Shown here in pieces: positions 24,621 through 34,386 of a stretch of DNA of 64,000 bases. Within the stretch, counting starts at the first letter, position 1. Every line of letters starts with the position of its first letter. The position numbers and the translations under genes were made by a program. Source of the DNA: Hyphomicrobiales bacterium (lineage in GTDB: Bacteria > Pseudomonadota > Alphaproteobacteria > Rhizobiales > Beijerinckiaceae). The notes under the pieces were generated by a model. The model ran no database searches, had not been told where the DNA came from, and saw nothing but the letters and a program-made list of their open reading frames with translations. The stretch lies in NCBI GenBank assembly GCA_930633525.1, contig CAKNFP010000002.1, forward strand, positions 682,001 to 746,000. Reading direction: 5' to 3'.

Positions 24621-25502
24621 TCACCTGCGTCGCTGCGGCTGGGACAAATCCCGCAGGCCATCGCCCAGCAGGTTGGTCGCGAGGACGAGCAGGAAGATCG
24701 CGATGCCCGGAATCCAGACGAGATAAGGCTTGGCAAACAGATAGGTCCGTCCCTCGGCTATCATCAACCCCCAGGAGGGCGTCGGTGCGCGAATGCCAAG
24801 GCCGAGGAAGGACAAGCTCGCTTCGCTCAGGATCGCCATCGCCATTTCAAGCGTCGCGATGACCAGAATGTGGTGAAAGACATTCGGCCGTATCTGACGC
24901 CAGATGATCGATGGAGCGGAGGCGCCCGCCACTTTGGCGGCCGCTACGAAATCGGCGCTGCGCACCTGTTGCGTCGCGGTTCGCACGACCACGGCATAGC
25001 GATCCCAGAACAACAGCCCCAGCACGAGAACGATTGTCAGCAATGAGCCACCAACGAGCGAGATAACCGCGAGAGCCACCAGAAGGCCCGGCATGCTGAG
25101 GCGGCTGTTGATGATATAGGTGACGACATCGTCGACCCTGCCGCCGAAATAGCCGCCGATGAAGCCCAGCGTCGAGCCTATGATCCCGGAGATCAGCATG
25201 GTCGAAAAGCCGACGATCAACGAGATCCGGCTGCCGTATAGCAGCCGGCTGAGATAGTCCCGCCCCAGATGGTCCGTGCCGAGCAGATGATCTGGCCGGC
25301 CACCCTGCATCCAGGAGGGCGGCAGCAGGCGGCCGGACAGGTTCTGAGCGATCGGATCATAGGGCGCGATCAGGGGCGCGAAGATCGCCACAGCCAGCGT
25401 GATGAGAAGAATGGCCGCGCCGAAAACAAAGCCGCCGTGGCGAAGCGCCCGGCGTAGCCGCAGGCGCCGCTCAGGCAGAGGGGGGACGTAGGTTTCGGCC
25501 AT
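24621..25502 (-). CDS. Dipeptide/oligopeptide ABC transporter permease, DppC-type
   Basis: 293 residues. An N-terminal TM after a basic stretch is followed by the OppC_N pattern (LLGTDHLGRDYLSRLLYGSRISLIVG) and the EAA region FVAAAKVAGASAPSIIWRQIRPNVFHH. The C-terminus GDGLRDLSQPQRRR is typical (GDxLRDxLDPR). It is the last gene of an operon with a binding protein and DppB, and its start overlaps the DppB stop by one base. No ATPase genes accompany this set. Confidence 0.92.
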   Translation of the reverse strand: MAETYVPPLPERRLRLRRALRHGGFVFGAAILLITLAVAIFAPLIAPYDPIAQNLSGRLLPPSWMQGGRPDHLLGTDHLGRDYLSRLLYGSRISLIVGFSTMLISGIIGSTLGFIGGYFGGRVDDVVTYIINSRLSMPGLLVALAVISLVGGSLLTIVLVLGLLFWDRYAVVVRTATQQVRSADFVAAAKVAGASAPSIIWRQIRPNVFHHILVIATLEMAMAILSEASLSFLGLGIRAPTPSWGLMIAEGRTYLFAKPYLVWIPGIAIFLLVLATNLLGDGLRDLSQPQRRR

Positions 25503-26428
25503 CAGCCCGTCCGCCGCTGCTGCAGCCGGGGATCGAGCCAGGCGTTCAGGACGTCGGCGAGGAGGGTCAGGACGATATAGCTCACCGACACGAACATCAG
25601 CGTCGCCTGGACAACCGGAAAATCACCTCGCTGGATCGAACGGTAGGTGAGGAGGCCGATCCCATCGATTGCGAAGACGGACTCCACGATCACCGATCCC
25701 CCAAGCAGGGCGCCGAGTTGCACCGCGGACAACGAGATGAGCGGCAGGATCGCATTGAGCAGCGCATGCCGGACCATGATACGTACGCCCGACACGCCCT
25801 TGGAGCGTGCCGTGCGGATATAGTCCTGGTCGAGCACCTCCAGCATCCCTGAACGCGTCATCCGCATCAGGGCCGGGATGGCGCCGATCGCCAGAACCGT
25901 AATTGGCATGACAAAGTGGAGCGGTGTGGTGGAGCCTGAGATCGGTAGCCAGCGCAGGGTGACGCCGAACAAGCTCACCATCATCAGAGCCAGAAAGAAG
26001 CTCGGTACGGCCTGACCGGCGAGCGCCAGAGCGCTGACCAGGCGATCGAGCCAGGAATTGGGGTGGAGCGCCGCCAGCATGCCCAGCGGCAGGCTCACCA
26101 CGATCGCCAGGATCAGTGCGCCGACGGCGAGAATGGCAGTGGTGCCAATGCGGGCCAGGAACAGCGACAGCACGGCCTCGCGGCTGAAGAAGGATTCTCC
26201 GAGGTCCCCGCGGAACGCGCCAGCCAGCCACTGCGCATATTGTGCGAGCAGTGGCTGATCGAGACCCATCTGGCGGCGGACGGCTTCTATCTGCGCGGCA
26301 CTCGCATTTTCTCCGGCGAGCGTGGCAGCCAAATCGCCGGAGAGATGCAGCAGCGCAAAGCCCGCCAGCGACACTGTCAGCATCACGAGAAGTGAAACGA
26401 TCACCTTGCTGCGTATGAAGCGCCACAT
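25502..26428 (-). CDS. Dipeptide/oligopeptide ABC transporter permease, DppB-type
   Basis: 308 residues with the DppB N-terminus FIRSKVIVSLLVMLTVSLAGFALLHLSGD. There are further helices and the conserved segment YIRTARSKGVSGVRIMVRHALLNAILPLI. It ends with LADVLNAWLDPRLQQRR, the usual DppB finish. It pairs with the adjacent DppC gene and lies 21 bases after the binding-protein stop. Confidence 0.92.
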   Translation of the reverse strand: MWRFIRSKVIVSLLVMLTVSLAGFALLHLSGDLAATLAGENASAAQIEAVRRQMGLDQPLLAQYAQWLAGAFRGDLGESFFSREAVLSLFLARIGTTAILAVGALILAIVVSLPLGMLAALHPNSWLDRLVSALALAGQAVPSFFLALMMVSLFGVTLRWLPISGSTTPLHFVMPITVLAIGAIPALMRMTRSGMLEVLDQDYIRTARSKGVSGVRIMVRHALLNAILPLISLSAVQLGALLGGSVIVESVFAIDGIGLLTYRSIQRGDFPVVQATLMFVSVSYIVLTLLADVLNAWLDPRLQQRRTG

Positions 26429-26449
26429 CTCCTCAGCCCGCTAGCCGCC

Positions 26450-27982
26450 TCACTTCGCCCAGGCCGCAAGCGAAATATCGGGAAAGTCGATGGCTGGCAC
26501 CGCGAATTTCACCTGATCGGAAGTCACGTAGGTCGCGACCGCACCGTAAAGGGGCAGGACATAGGCCTCCTCGTTGATCCGCGTCAGCGTCTTCCGGTAG
26601 AGAGCTTCCCGTTCAGCCTTGTCCATGGTGCGCGACGCGGTCGCGTTCCACGCGGCAATGTCCTTGTCCTTGACGTAGTCGGTCGAGGATCCGTTGAAGA
26701 AGATGCCGAGCGAGTTGGAAATGTCGAGCGACGACACACCGCTTCCCCAGCCGACGATGCTCATCTGCGACTCGCCCTTGATATAGCGTTCGCGCCAGGC
26801 CGGAAGCGGCAGGGTCTCGAGATTGACCTTGATGCCGATCGCCGACAGATACCCCTGCAGCGCCTCTCCGATCGGGCGCAGGCTTGCCTCCGCCATCAAG
26901 GTCACGGCGAAGCCGTCGGGATAACCGGCCGATTTCATCAGGGCCTTGGCCTTCTCACGATCAAAGTCATAGACCGGCTTTACATCGGTGATGCAGAAGC
27001 GTTGCGAGGGATTGCAGTCTGTCGCCAGCACGGCCGCATCGGGACTGACGAGACCATGCACCATCTCCGGCTTGTTGACCGCGTAGGAGATGGCCCGCCT
27101 CACATCGGCATTGCCGAGCGGATTGTTCTCCTTAGCCGCGACATTCATGCTGAGAAAATACATGCGGGTGGCCGGCCCCGTCTGGACGACGACGCCCGGC
27201 GCGCCCTGCAGGGCGATCGTATCCGCCGCGCTCAGCGAAAACGCCATGTCGACCCCGCCCGACATGAGTTCGGCGATCTGGGTCTGGGTCTCCGGAATGA
27301 CGCGGACTTCGATCGTCCCGATGGTCGGCTTCGGGCGCGGGCCGCCGAAATAATCGTTGTTCTTGACCAGCGTGTAGGAAGAACCCTTCTGCATGTTTTT
27401 CAGCGCGTAGGGTCCGGTGCCGACGGGCTTGGTCGCATGGATCATATGGCCGTTGGCTGCAGTATATTCGTTAGGCCAGATGCCGACGCGTGAAGCCAGC
27501 ACGTTCTCGAACGTCGGCTCCGGCTGCTTCAACGTCAGCTTCACCGTGTAGTCGTCGATCTTCTCGACCGCGGCGATATTGCCGAAATCCTGCTGCTGCT
27601 GGCGGAACTTGTTGTCCATGTCCATGAGCTGGCGGAAGGTGAAAACGACGTCGTCGGCGTTGAAGGCCTCGCCGTTCTGGAACTTCACGCCTTCACGCAG
27701 CTTGAACTCGACCGTTCTGTCATCCGTCCACTTCCAGGACGATGCGAGCAGCGGCTTGAACTCCCCGGTGGCGCGATCCGCGTAGATCAGCGTGTCGAAG
27801 ATGATGGTTCCGAAGAGGTCGGAATCAGCGCTGCTGGTGTGGATGGAATCTACGAAATCCGTCTCGCGAGAAACGGCAACCCGAAGCGTATCGTCAGCTT
27901 GACCCGCCCACGCCGTTGCGGCAGTCAGGACGAGTGGGATGAGGAACAGGAAGCGCGTGGACCGAATGAGTCGATTCTTCAT
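26450..27982 (-). CDS. Peptide/nickel-type ABC substrate-binding protein (SBP family 5)
   Basis: About 510 residues with a signal peptide (RFLFLIPLVLTAATAWAGQA). The family 5 body reads FKPLLASSWKWTDDRTVEFKLREGVKFQNGEAFNADDVVFTF, then VGTGPYALKNMQKGSSYTLVKNNDYFGG and ADVRRAISYAVNK. The chosen ATG (27982) has GGAGGG nine bases upstream; an ATG 24 bases earlier is less well placed. It is the first gene of the operon and divergent from the DUF2817 gene, suggesting import of a peptide or amide handled by that hydrolase. Confidence 0.92.
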   Translation of the reverse strand: MKNRLIRSTRFLFLIPLVLTAATAWAGQADDTLRVAVSRETDFVDSIHTSSADSDLFGTIIFDTLIYADRATGEFKPLLASSWKWTDDRTVEFKLREGVKFQNGEAFNADDVVFTFRQLMDMDNKFRQQQQDFGNIAAVEKIDDYTVKLTLKQPEPTFENVLASRVGIWPNEYTAANGHMIHATKPVGTGPYALKNMQKGSSYTLVKNNDYFGGPRPKPTIGTIEVRVIPETQTQIAELMSGGVDMAFSLSAADTIALQGAPGVVVQTGPATRMYFLSMNVAAKENNPLGNADVRRAISYAVNKPEMVHGLVSPDAAVLATDCNPSQRFCITDVKPVYDFDREKAKALMKSAGYPDGFAVTLMAEASLRPIGEALQGYLSAIGIKVNLETLPLPAWRERYIKGESQMSIVGWGSGVSSLDISNSLGIFFNGSSTDYVKDKDIAAWNATASRTMDKAEREALYRKTLTRINEEAYVLPLYGAVATYVTSDQVKFAVPAIDFPDISLAAWAK

Positions 27983-28069
27983 GCCTTTGTTCCCTCCGTA
28001 AGCCACATTACTTGCGCTCCCCTGCTTATACTTAGAATGTCGAAGGGGGCAAGAAGGGAGCAGTCCAGC

Positions 28070-29143
28070 ATGGAACGCTATTTTTCAAAAGATTATTCCG
28101 AGGCTCGGCAGCGTTTCCTTGCGGGGGCAGAGGAAAGACACATCGCCATCGCAACTTACGACAACCCGTCGCGCGGACCAGCCGGCGAGGCCCTGTTCAC
28201 CGACGTGGCGCGCATCGGCCCCGTATCGGCGCGTCGGGTGCTGATCCTGGAATCGGCTCTGCATGGGGTGGAGGGCTATGCCGGCTCCGCCATTCAGCTC
28301 GCGGCACTGGAGGGGATTGAACTGCCTGCGGATGGTGAGGTGGCGCTCTTGCTCGTCCACGCCATCAATCCCTGGGGCTTTGCCTCAAACCGTCGTTTCA
28401 ACGAGGACAATATCGATCTCAACCGGCATTTCATCGATTGGGACGAGGCAGGCAACCTCGACAACCCCGGCTATCGGGACATCGCCGATGTCGTCATTCC
28501 GGCTGATTTCTCCGAGGAGGCGCTCGCCGCTTCCGATGCGAAACTCGAAGCCTACAGGCAGGAAAAGGGCGACCAAGCGCTGCGCTCGGCCATCAAGCTC
28601 GGCCAATATTCACACCCTGAGGGTCTCTATTATGGCGGCCTGACGCCCTCCTGGTCGGCGCGCACGGTCCAGCGCATCGCGGAGGAGCATCTGCGCTCGG
28701 CCGAGATCTGCGGGCTGATCGACGTACACACGGGGCTTGGCCCCTTTGGCTTCGGGGAATGCCTCAGCGGCATGGCGCCGGACAGCGAAGAGGGTATGCG
28801 TTGCAGCGCCTGGTACGGCAATGTGGCCCATACGAAGAGCCCGAAAACCGACTATGCCGGAAGCGCCGCCTCCATTCTGGATGGCTACAAGCGCGCGGCA
28901 CCCTGGCCAGTCTGGACACCGATCGGGCTGGAGTTCGGGACACGATCGGAACGGGTGGTACGCGACGCCGTTCGCTTCGATGGCTGGCTCCACCTGAATG
29001 GCGGCGCGTCGAACCCTCGCGCCGCTGCGGTCAAAGCCACGATGCTTCACGCCTATTGTCCTGATGAGGCCGAATGGCGCGTAGCCGTCGTCAAGCGCGG
29101 CCTGGAGGTTGTGGGCTTGGGGCTCCAAGGGATTTCAGGTTAG
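28070..29143 (+). CDS. DUF2817 family protein, M14-like zinc carboxypeptidase fold
   Basis: A 357-residue protein. LILESALHGVEGYAGSAIQ near residues 63-81 contains the HxxE zinc-type pair. NPWGFASNRRFNEDNIDLNRHF and the DVHTGLGPFGFGE segment follow, all conserved in DUF2817. The fold is expected to resemble M14 peptidases or succinylglutamate desuccinylase-like amidohydrolases. It is divergent from a peptide ABC importer (87-base gap), so it probably cleaves a peptide or amide taken up by it. GGGAG lies nine bases before ATG 28070. It is followed by a palindromic repeat element. Confidence 0.87.
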   Translation: MERYFSKDYSEARQRFLAGAEERHIAIATYDNPSRGPAGEALFTDVARIGPVSARRVLILESALHGVEGYAGSAIQLAALEGIELPADGEVALLLVHAINPWGFASNRRFNEDNIDLNRHFIDWDEAGNLDNPGYRDIADVVIPADFSEEALAASDAKLEAYRQEKGDQALRSAIKLGQYSHPEGLYYGGLTPSWSARTVQRIAEEHLRSAEICGLIDVHTGLGPFGFGECLSGMAPDSEEGMRCSAWYGNVAHTKSPKTDYAGSAASILDGYKRAAPWPVWTPIGLEFGTRSERVVRDAVRFDGWLHLNGGASNPRAAAVKATMLHAYCPDEAEWRVAVVKRGLEVVGLGLQGISG

Positions 29144-29150
29144 GGGCGAT

Positions 29151-29348
29151 CCCTCACCCTGTCCCTCTCCCAATCGGGAGAGGGAACGCTTACGATTCAT
29201 CTCGCGTATCGTGGGCGAGTGCGGGTTGTGGTGAAGGGGACGCCGCCAAATCGCCGTCTTGAAAGACGGCAACATCCACGCCCAAAGCCGGTCACGCGGT
29301 TACCCGCTAGCGTCCCCTTTCCCGATTGGGAGAGGGACAGGGTGAGGG
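29151..29348. repeat. MITE-like/REP-type element with 39-nt terminal inverted repeats
   Basis: Left end 29151-29189 and right end 29310-29348 are inverted copies of each other over 39 nucleotides with two mismatches. Each contains a smaller internal hairpin (CTCTCCC-aatc-GGGAGAG on the left). The 120-base interior has no gene and carries a hairpin GCCGTC/GACGGC (29253-29270). The element fills the gap between convergent genes, 7 bases after one stop and 35 before the other. Similar CCCTCACCCTGTCCC-ended repeats are common between genes of Hyphomicrobiales. It may double as a bidirectional terminator. Confidence 0.8.
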
Positions 29349-29383
29349 TCTACGGCCGAGGCCAGCCCAAACCGAATAGCATC

Positions 29384-30703
29384 TCAAGACCAGTGCCGGG
29401 CGATGTCCGCGGCGACGCGCTCGCCGCTTGCCGCTGCGCCCGTGACCAGCGATTGCGCGAGGTAGTCGCCGCAGAAATAGACCCGGCGCCGCGCCGCTGA
29501 CTGGCGGTTGCGAAAGCTAACGACGGTGCTGGTATAGCCGGGATAGAAGACCGGCAGCTTACGCGCGATCCACTGGTTGTGGATGTCGACGCAATCACGC
29601 TCCAAAGTCGGATAAAGAGCCAGCACGCGTTCCTTCACCAGGTTATCGAGCCTGTCAGTCATGCCCCGGCGCAACGCCTCATCCACCGCCTCCGGTGATA
29701 ACTGGGCATAAAGCTGCGGGGCCTGTCCTATCGCCTCATTGCCCGGAACCTGCTGCCATGTGGCCAGCGGGCCCGACGCGTCGCGGGTGAAGAAATTCAT
29801 GGCCGGCGCCACCTGGCAGCCAAGCTGGTAATGGACGATGCCGAGAGCGTTATAACGCACGCTGGCAAGGAAGCTGCGGTCTTCTTCCTCGAGATAGGGA
29901 AAGAGCGCGGCGGCGAGCGAGCCTTCAGTCGCGCAGACGATCACGTCGGCCTCATGCAGCACCGCTTCGCCCTGCTGCTGCGCATGAACACGACAGGGCC
30001 CGACGATCGGCGTCTCGACCGTCACAACCCGGGTATTGCAGTCCACGGTCAGCCCGGCCATGAGGGCCGTCGGGAGCTTCCCCATGCCACCGGCGAGCAC
30101 GTGGACGGTGTCATGCCCGACCATATGCGGCGTGACCGACGCGAAAAAGGCGGCCGAGACGTCCTCGGTGTTCCAGCTGCGTGTGCCCCGGAAGACAGGC
30201 TCAATCATACGCTCGAGCACACCCGCACCCAGGGCTTGACGGATGTAGGCGGCAAGGGTGACGTCATCCTGCGCAAGCGCAGACGCGGCATCGTCGGGGT
30301 CGGTATGGGCGCGTGCGGCGAGCGCGCGGAGGCCGAAGGACACGAAACGCAGCCGTTCGGTCAACGACAAGCCTGGGGTGAAGAGGCTCTTCACCCCAGG
30401 CATCAGCTCGACCGTCCAGCGCCCATCCGAGCCTACACATTCGGCCGAGAGACGCCGTATCGGGATCAGCGCCGGCATCAGGCCGATTTCATCGAGCAGG
30501 CGGTTGAAGGGCTGGCTGAAGGCATAGAGAAGACGGGCGCCGGCATTGAATCGGATGCCTCGAACCTGCCGGTCGCCGACACGCCCTCCCGGCGTCTCAC
30601 CAGCCTCCAGCACACGCACGCTATGACCCGCGCGCGCAAGCCTGCGCGCCGCGACAAGCCCGGCAACGCCAGCGCCGATGACGATGATGCGCTGCCCGCT
30701 CAC
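29384..30703 (-). CDS. Flavin-containing amine oxidase / NAD(P)-binding protein
   Basis: 439 residues. The N-terminal FAD-binding Rossmann motif reads IIVIGAGVAGLVAARRLARAG, followed by ETPGGRVGDR (the GG-doublet). The C-terminal FAD motif is RRVYFCGDYLAQSLVTGAAASGERVA. The pattern is that of amine oxidases, protoporphyrinogen oxidase and phytoene desaturase relatives. Its first codons overlap the stop of the ThDP-enzyme gene by four bases, so both are co-translated and probably act on the same compound. The actual substrate (amine, cyclic ketone or other) cannot be read from the sequence. Confidence 0.85.
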   Translation of the reverse strand: MSGQRIIVIGAGVAGLVAARRLARAGHSVRVLEAGETPGGRVGDRQVRGIRFNAGARLLYAFSQPFNRLLDEIGLMPALIPIRRLSAECVGSDGRWTVELMPGVKSLFTPGLSLTERLRFVSFGLRALAARAHTDPDDAASALAQDDVTLAAYIRQALGAGVLERMIEPVFRGTRSWNTEDVSAAFFASVTPHMVGHDTVHVLAGGMGKLPTALMAGLTVDCNTRVVTVETPIVGPCRVHAQQQGEAVLHEADVIVCATEGSLAAALFPYLEEEDRSFLASVRYNALGIVHYQLGCQVAPAMNFFTRDASGPLATWQQVPGNEAIGQAPQLYAQLSPEAVDEALRRGMTDRLDNLVKERVLALYPTLERDCVDIHNQWIARKLPVFYPGYTSTVVSFRNRQSAARRRVYFCGDYLAQSLVTGAAASGERVAADIARHWS

Positions 30704-32376
30704 GGCCGCAGCGCCTCCGGCCCGGTGATCAGTTCTATCAGCGCGGGGCCGTCCGCCGACAAAGCCGATGCGAGGGCAGGCGCGAAGGCCTCAGTGGTCT
30801 CGACCCGGAAGCCATCCGCGCCGAAGGCCCGCGCATAGGCCGAGAGATCGACGGGCGACAGATCCGTGCCGACCGTGCGGCCGAAATGCCTGCTCTGGCT
30901 GGCCGCGATCGCGCCGTAGCTACTATTGTTGACGACGATCACAATCACCGGGAGCTTGTGCAGCACGGCAGTGGCGAGTTCCTCACCATGCATCAGAAAG
31001 CAGCCGTCGCCCGCCATCGCGACGACGCGCCGCCCCGGGCAGGAAGCCTGCACGCCGATCGCCGCTGACAATCCGTAGCCCATGGCTCCACTCTTGGGCC
31101 CAAGCTGCGTGCCGTAGACGGAGTGTGGGAAATACCGCTGCGGCCAGTGGGCATAGGCGCCGGCTCCAACCGTGAGCATGGCGTCCGCCGGCAGCGCCGC
31201 GCGCAGAACCCGACAGATCTCGCGCATGTCAATCGGCCCCTTGCCCGGCCGGCCGACGGCAAATGCCTCCCGCGCGGCACGCAGCGCGCTCCGCCAGTGC
31301 GACCAGTCAGGCAGGCTATGCGCAGACAGCGATTGGCCAAGCGGCTCGAACAGCATCTCGGCCTCGGCGCAAACGGGCAACGTGGCGCGATAGACGCGAT
31401 TGAGCTCGCTGGCGTCTGGATGGACGTGGACCAGCGTCTGGGCCGGCTGCGGCGCCGCGAGCAGGCGAAAGCCTTCGAAGACCCCAGCGCCGAACGTGTT
31501 GATTTCCCCAAGCCGCATGCCCGCCACGATGACGAGATCAGCCCGCGCGACCGCATCGAGTACAGCCGGGTCGGCCCCTATGCCCAACTCGCCGGCGAAG
31601 CAGGGATGATCCGCGGGCATGAGATCGCGCCGACGATAGGATGTCACCACCGGCAGGCCTGATGTCAGCGCGAAGGTTTGCAGTGCAGCCACGCCGGCCT
31701 GCGACCATCCGGTGCCGCCGACGACAAGGACGGGATTGCTCGCCCCGGCCAGCATCGCCGCAATGGCATCGGCGTCGGCAGCGGGTACGCGCGGCCGCGC
31801 GATGGCCGGCGGGGATAGGACCGGCGCGTCCACGGATTGCGCCCAAACGTCCTCGTTGACAGCGACGACAACGGGGCCGCGCTGTCCGGTCATGGCCGTT
31901 GCCCAGGCCCGCGAGAGCATTTCGGGCAGGCGGGCCGCGTCGGAGCAGGTTCCGATCCACTTCGCGACAGGGGCGAAAGCGAGTGAGAAGTCGTTGTCGA
32001 GGAACGGCTCGCGACCCGACTGACGCATGGACGGCTGGCCGATGATGAGGATCATCGGGGCGGCGTCCGTAAAGGCTGTATGGAGCGCGAGCGCTGAATT
32101 GAGTGCGCCGGGCGCGCGCCCCGCGAGGCAGATGCCCGGCTTGTTGAGCGCATGCCCGGCCGCTTGGGCCATGTAAGCCATACCGGCTTCGTGGCGGCAC
32201 GAGATCAGCGGCGCCCCGATATCGGCAAGCGTAACATCGGCAAGCGCATCGAGCGCTTCCAGGATCCCTTCACCGGGCACATGGAATATGGGGCCGCAAT
32301 CCCAATGCCTCAATGTCCGCGCGAAGAGCTGCGCCCCTGTCATCCCGGCTTTTCCCGGCCCGGCGTGTCCTGGCAT
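30700..32376 (-). CDS. Thiamine-diphosphate-dependent enzyme, acetolactate synthase/benzoylformate decarboxylase-like
   Basis: 558 residues with three ThDP-enzyme domains. The N-terminal Pyr domain has the catalytic Glu in SCRHEAGMAYMAQAAG at about residue 65. A central domain begins at NPVLVVGG. The C-terminal PP domain has AGDGCFLMHGEELATAVLHKLP then IVVNNSSYG (the GDG...NN ThDP motif). It is probably a 2-keto-acid decarboxylase or carboligase. No acetolactate synthase small subunit is nearby, so a catabolic role is preferred. ATG 32343 (MTGAQLFARTL) is an alternative start that fits family N-termini better. It is divergent from the peptide-type binding protein at 32598. Confidence 0.85.
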   Translation of the reverse strand: MPGHAGPGKAGMTGAQLFARTLRHWDCGPIFHVPGEGILEALDALADVTLADIGAPLISCRHEAGMAYMAQAAGHALNKPGICLAGRAPGALNSALALHTAFTDAAPMILIIGQPSMRQSGREPFLDNDFSLAFAPVAKWIGTCSDAARLPEMLSRAWATAMTGQRGPVVVAVNEDVWAQSVDAPVLSPPAIARPRVPAADADAIAAMLAGASNPVLVVGGTGWSQAGVAALQTFALTSGLPVVTSYRRRDLMPADHPCFAGELGIGADPAVLDAVARADLVIVAGMRLGEINTFGAGVFEGFRLLAAPQPAQTLVHVHPDASELNRVYRATLPVCAEAEMLFEPLGQSLSAHSLPDWSHWRSALRAAREAFAVGRPGKGPIDMREICRVLRAALPADAMLTVGAGAYAHWPQRYFPHSVYGTQLGPKSGAMGYGLSAAIGVQASCPGRRVVAMAGDGCFLMHGEELATAVLHKLPVIVIVVNNSSYGAIAASQSRHFGRTVGTDLSPVDLSAYARAFGADGFRVETTEAFAPALASALSADGPALIELITGPEALRP

Positions 32377-32597
32377 CGCTTCTGCATCCCTCCTGCTCTG
32401 GGGTCATTTGTCGCAAACCTGGGTCAGGCCGCAACCACACGCCGTATGGAGCCGGCCGCGAATGGACGGATTTCCAAAAAGCTATGCCCGGAAGAAAAAA
32501 GTCGTGCTCTGGCCAGATCGCATTGGGCCGCCGATACTCCATCCTGAAAAAATCCGCACGCGCTGCTTGCCTAGCGGACAAGAGAGTGGAACGTAAG

Positions 32598-34205
32598 ATG
32601 AGTGACGACGCCAATTCCGCAATCACGATGGACCGCCGTCAATTGCTGCTGTTCGGTTCGGCTGCTCTGCTCTCCGGCGCCATGACGCCGAACGCGGCGT
32701 TGGCTGCGACGGGCACCCTGGTCATGACCATCAATCCCGAGCCGAATGCGATGGTGAGCGCCTTCAACACGGCGTCGCCCGTCGCCGTGATCTCCGGCAA
32801 GATGACGGAAGGGCTCGTCCACTACGATTTCGGGCTCAATCCCCAGCCGGAACTCGCGACATCTTGGGACATAGCACCGGATGGCCTGTCCCTGACCTTC
32901 AAATTGCGGGACGGCGTCAAATGGCATGACGGCAAGCCTTTCAGCTCCGCTGACGTGGCCTATTCGATCATGGAAATCCTCAAGCAGCATCACCCGCGCG
33001 GCCGTGGCGTCTTTGCCAAGGTGACGGCTGTTGAAACGCCCGATCCCCTCACCGCGGTCATCAGGCTCAGCGAACCGACCCCTGCCATGATTTACGCGCT
33101 GGCGGGGTGGGAGTCGCCGATGCTGCCGAAACACGTCTATGAAGGCAGCGAAGTTCTCAAGAACCCCGCCAATAACGCGCCGATCGGCACGGGCCCCTTC
33201 AAATTCGTCGAATGGCAGCGCGGCAGCCATATCATCCTGGAAAAGAACCCCGACTACTGGGACAAGGGCAAGCCACTCCTCGATAAACTGATCGTGCGGA
33301 TCTATCCCGAGCCGAGCGCGCGCGTCGCAGCTTTCGAGGCCGGCGAGTTGAACCTCGGTGGTGACGGGCCGATTCCGCTCAACGAGGTCAAGAAATTCCA
33401 GGATAATCCGGCGTTCAAGGTGGAAACGCGCGGCACGGAAATGAACAACAGCCTCGACGTGCTGGAAACAAACCTGCGCAATGAACATCTCGCCAAGCCC
33501 GAGGTGCGCAGGGCGCTCATGCATGCCCTCAATAGGGATCTCATGGTGAAGACGGTGTGGTATGGGCTGGCCCAGCCCCTGACCGGCCCCATTCCGCAAA
33601 CACTGCCGCACTTCTACAGTGCCGATGTGCCATCCTATCCGTTCGATGTGGCCAAGGCAGAAGCCCTGCTCGACGCGGCGGGATACAAGAAGGACGCCAA
33701 GGGCACCCGGTTCAAGCTCCGGCTCATCTATCCGACCACGGGTGACACCTATGATCGGGCCGGGCAATTCCTGCGTCAGCAATTCCGAAGGATCGGCGTC
33801 GAGCTGGACCTGCAGTCGGCCGATGTGCCGACATTCATCCGGCGGGTCTACGGCGAATATGATTTCGACCTCTCGATGGTTCCCGCGTCGGTCACGGCCG
33901 ATCCCTCCATCGGATTGCAGCGGTTCTACCATTCGGCGGCGGCCAAGCAGGGCACACCGTTCGTGAATGCATCCGGCTACAAGAATCCGGAAATGGACGA
34001 TGTCTTGTCCAAGGCGGCCGTCGAGCCCGACGCGAGCAAGCGGGTGGAACTCTTCAAGCGGTTCCAGCAGATCGCCATGGAGGATCTGCCTATTCTTCCC
34101 CTGGTAAGGCCGATCTACGTCACCGTCGCCAGTGCCAAAGTGCAGCATTTCGTCACCGGGCCGGAAGGTGTGCGCAGCCATTATTCAACACTGAGCCTGG
34201 GGTGA
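32598..34205 (+). CDS. Peptide-type ABC substrate-binding protein (SBP family 5), second system
   Basis: 535 residues. A twin-arginine-like leader (MDRRQLLLFGSAALLSGAM) ends near AALAATG, suggesting Tat export. The family 5 body has PELATSWDIAPDGLSLTFKLRDGVKWHDGKPFSSADVAYSI, APIGTGPFKFVEWQRGSHIILEKNPDYWDKG and PEVRRALMHALNRD. It is followed by DppB, DppC, DppD and DppF genes in the same direction, a complete importer. It is divergent from the ThDP enzyme-amine oxidase pair, so those enzymes may process its ligand. Confidence 0.92.
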   Translation: MSDDANSAITMDRRQLLLFGSAALLSGAMTPNAALAATGTLVMTINPEPNAMVSAFNTASPVAVISGKMTEGLVHYDFGLNPQPELATSWDIAPDGLSLTFKLRDGVKWHDGKPFSSADVAYSIMEILKQHHPRGRGVFAKVTAVETPDPLTAVIRLSEPTPAMIYALAGWESPMLPKHVYEGSEVLKNPANNAPIGTGPFKFVEWQRGSHIILEKNPDYWDKGKPLLDKLIVRIYPEPSARVAAFEAGELNLGGDGPIPLNEVKKFQDNPAFKVETRGTEMNNSLDVLETNLRNEHLAKPEVRRALMHALNRDLMVKTVWYGLAQPLTGPIPQTLPHFYSADVPSYPFDVAKAEALLDAAGYKKDAKGTRFKLRLIYPTTGDTYDRAGQFLRQQFRRIGVELDLQSADVPTFIRRVYGEYDFDLSMVPASVTADPSIGLQRFYHSAAAKQGTPFVNASGYKNPEMDDVLSKAAVEPDASKRVELFKRFQQIAMEDLPILPLVRPIYVTVASAKVQHFVTGPEGVRSHYSTLSLG

Positions 34206-34386
34206 GGCGGAGCCGGGCTATCCCAGCAGGGCAATACGTCTCACGACTCCAGGCGCCCATGCGGCGGAGCCGCGTTCTTGGCATAGGCCCCAGGTTGACG
34301 AACGAGCGCGCCGCCGTAGGCGCAGTCGGGGACGCATGCGCGAACCAGCCGTCTCGATGCGGCGCGCCTGATCGAACGAGAACCTG

